A DNA stretch of 64,000 nt from Clostridia bacterium (GTDB lineage Bacteria; Bacillota; Clostridia; Lutisporales; Lutisporaceae): assembly GCA_035628995.1 (NCBI GenBank), contig DASPIR010000028.1, positions 1 through 64,000 on the forward strand, read 5' to 3'. A program made the translations under genes and the position numbers. The notes under the pieces were generated by a model. It ran no database searches. It was not told the DNA's origin and saw only the letters and a list, made by a program, of their open reading frames with translations. Position 1 is the stretch's first letter; each line of letters opens with the position of its first letter. Of this stretch, positions 63,848 to 64,000 are shown in pieces.

Positions 63848-63882
63848 GAAAAAGCACTGCATCCTAAAATGCGGTGTTCTAT
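63848..63882 (-). terminator. intrinsic terminator after the truncated gene
   Basis: GCACTGCAT (63854) and ATGCGGTGT with an A-run before it on the plus strand, so T-run on the minus strand. It lies just after the stop of the partial gene at 63892. Confidence 0.75.
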
Positions 63883-63891
63883 GTTTACCCT

Positions 63892-64000
63892 TTAAGCCTC
63901 CATCGCCTTTATAAACCTTATGATATTATCCATAGTTTTATCCATATTGCTCTTACCATGAAGTATTGCTTCATCCAGTGACGTTGGCCTTTGGTTTATA
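63892..64000 (-). CDS. C-terminal fragment of an unknown protein, cut by the window edge
   Basis: 36 codons to the stop at 63892, ending DNIIRFIKAMEA. The visible part reads INQRPTSLDEAILHGKSNMD before that. No family recognised. A terminator follows it. Confidence 0.45.
   Translation of the reverse strand, partial: INQRPTSLDEAILHGKSNMDKTMDNIIRFIKAMEA

Noticed and set aside
1-64000. CRISPR arrays, rRNA, tRNA and T-box leaders
   Set aside because: No regularly spaced repeats, tRNA-like cloverleafs, rRNA-like stretches or TGGNACCGCG T-box sequences were noticed when reading both strands.

Overview
The window looks like chromosome of an anaerobic Clostridia-type Bacillota. The pointers are strong AGGAGG ribosome-binding sites, hairpin-plus-U terminators, a Bacillota-type LexA box, a BusR-family regulator, HPr with both His15 and Ser46, a TM1266-type iron-only hydrogenase regulator, a BCCT betaine transporter, and accessory genes for selenium-dependent molybdenum hydroxylases. 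I see no rRNA, tRNA or CRISPR. Nearly all genes lie on the minus strand, so most operons read right to left.

Layout. 1-140: end of an IS3-type element. 166-1485: a beta-propeller protein. 1674-17130: a large catabolic cluster. It holds a LacI-type regulator, a LIV-type ABC importer, a UxaE-family ketose epimerase, a zinc dehydrogenase, archaeal-type GAPDH and PGK, a two-subunit transketolase, malic enzyme and a LarA-family nickel racemase. It contains no sugar kinase or aldolase. Three related LacI-type operator candidates mark its probable promoters. 17402-21473: a MarR-controlled heterodimeric ABC exporter. 21839-26693: a kinase-like protein, a GNAT acetyltransferase behind a promoter sitting in a bipartite operator, a BusR-like (c-di-AMP type) regulator, a MATE exporter, the TM1266-like regulator, and an ECF S component behind a candidate riboswitch.

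26739-35985: molybdenum hydroxylase operon (2Fe-2S, FAD and Mo subunits). It contains a histidine ammonia-lyase family protein without the Ala-Ser-Gly triad of the MIO cofactor, and maturation genes (MoeA-like, YqeC-MocA fusion, YqeB, XdhC). 36104-43152: a chemoreceptor fused to a cytoplasmic betaine-binding domain, divergent from a BCCT transporter, followed by a large SARP/MalT-like regulator. 43351-48540: a second LarA homologue with an amino-acid ABC importer and an aminotransferase, interrupted by an inverted-repeat element. 48798-50825: a stand-alone RQC-domain protein under a LexA box, a DUF368 (PopT-type) protein and a nitroreductase.

50934-59159: a mannitol-type PTS operon (mtlA, mtlR, mtlF) with a 1-phosphofructokinase, an MDR dehydrogenase and the general PTS genes ptsI and ptsH. 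No mtlD is present, which suggests hexitol phosphate may go through fructose 1-phosphate. 59421-64000: a secreted WG-repeat protein behind a c-di-GMP-I riboswitch, a 65-residue protein behind a sigma-54 promoter, a secreted FMN-binding protein, a YggT-family membrane protein and a cut-off gene end.

The best candidates for new biology are the kinase-less sugar cluster with its archaeal-type GAPDH-PGK pair, the MIO-less ammonia-lyase homologue in a molybdenum-hydroxylase operon, the betaine-binding chemoreceptor, the LexA-controlled RQC protein, and the unassigned leader before the ECF transporter gene. All functions are read from sequence patterns and remembered family features; no search was run.
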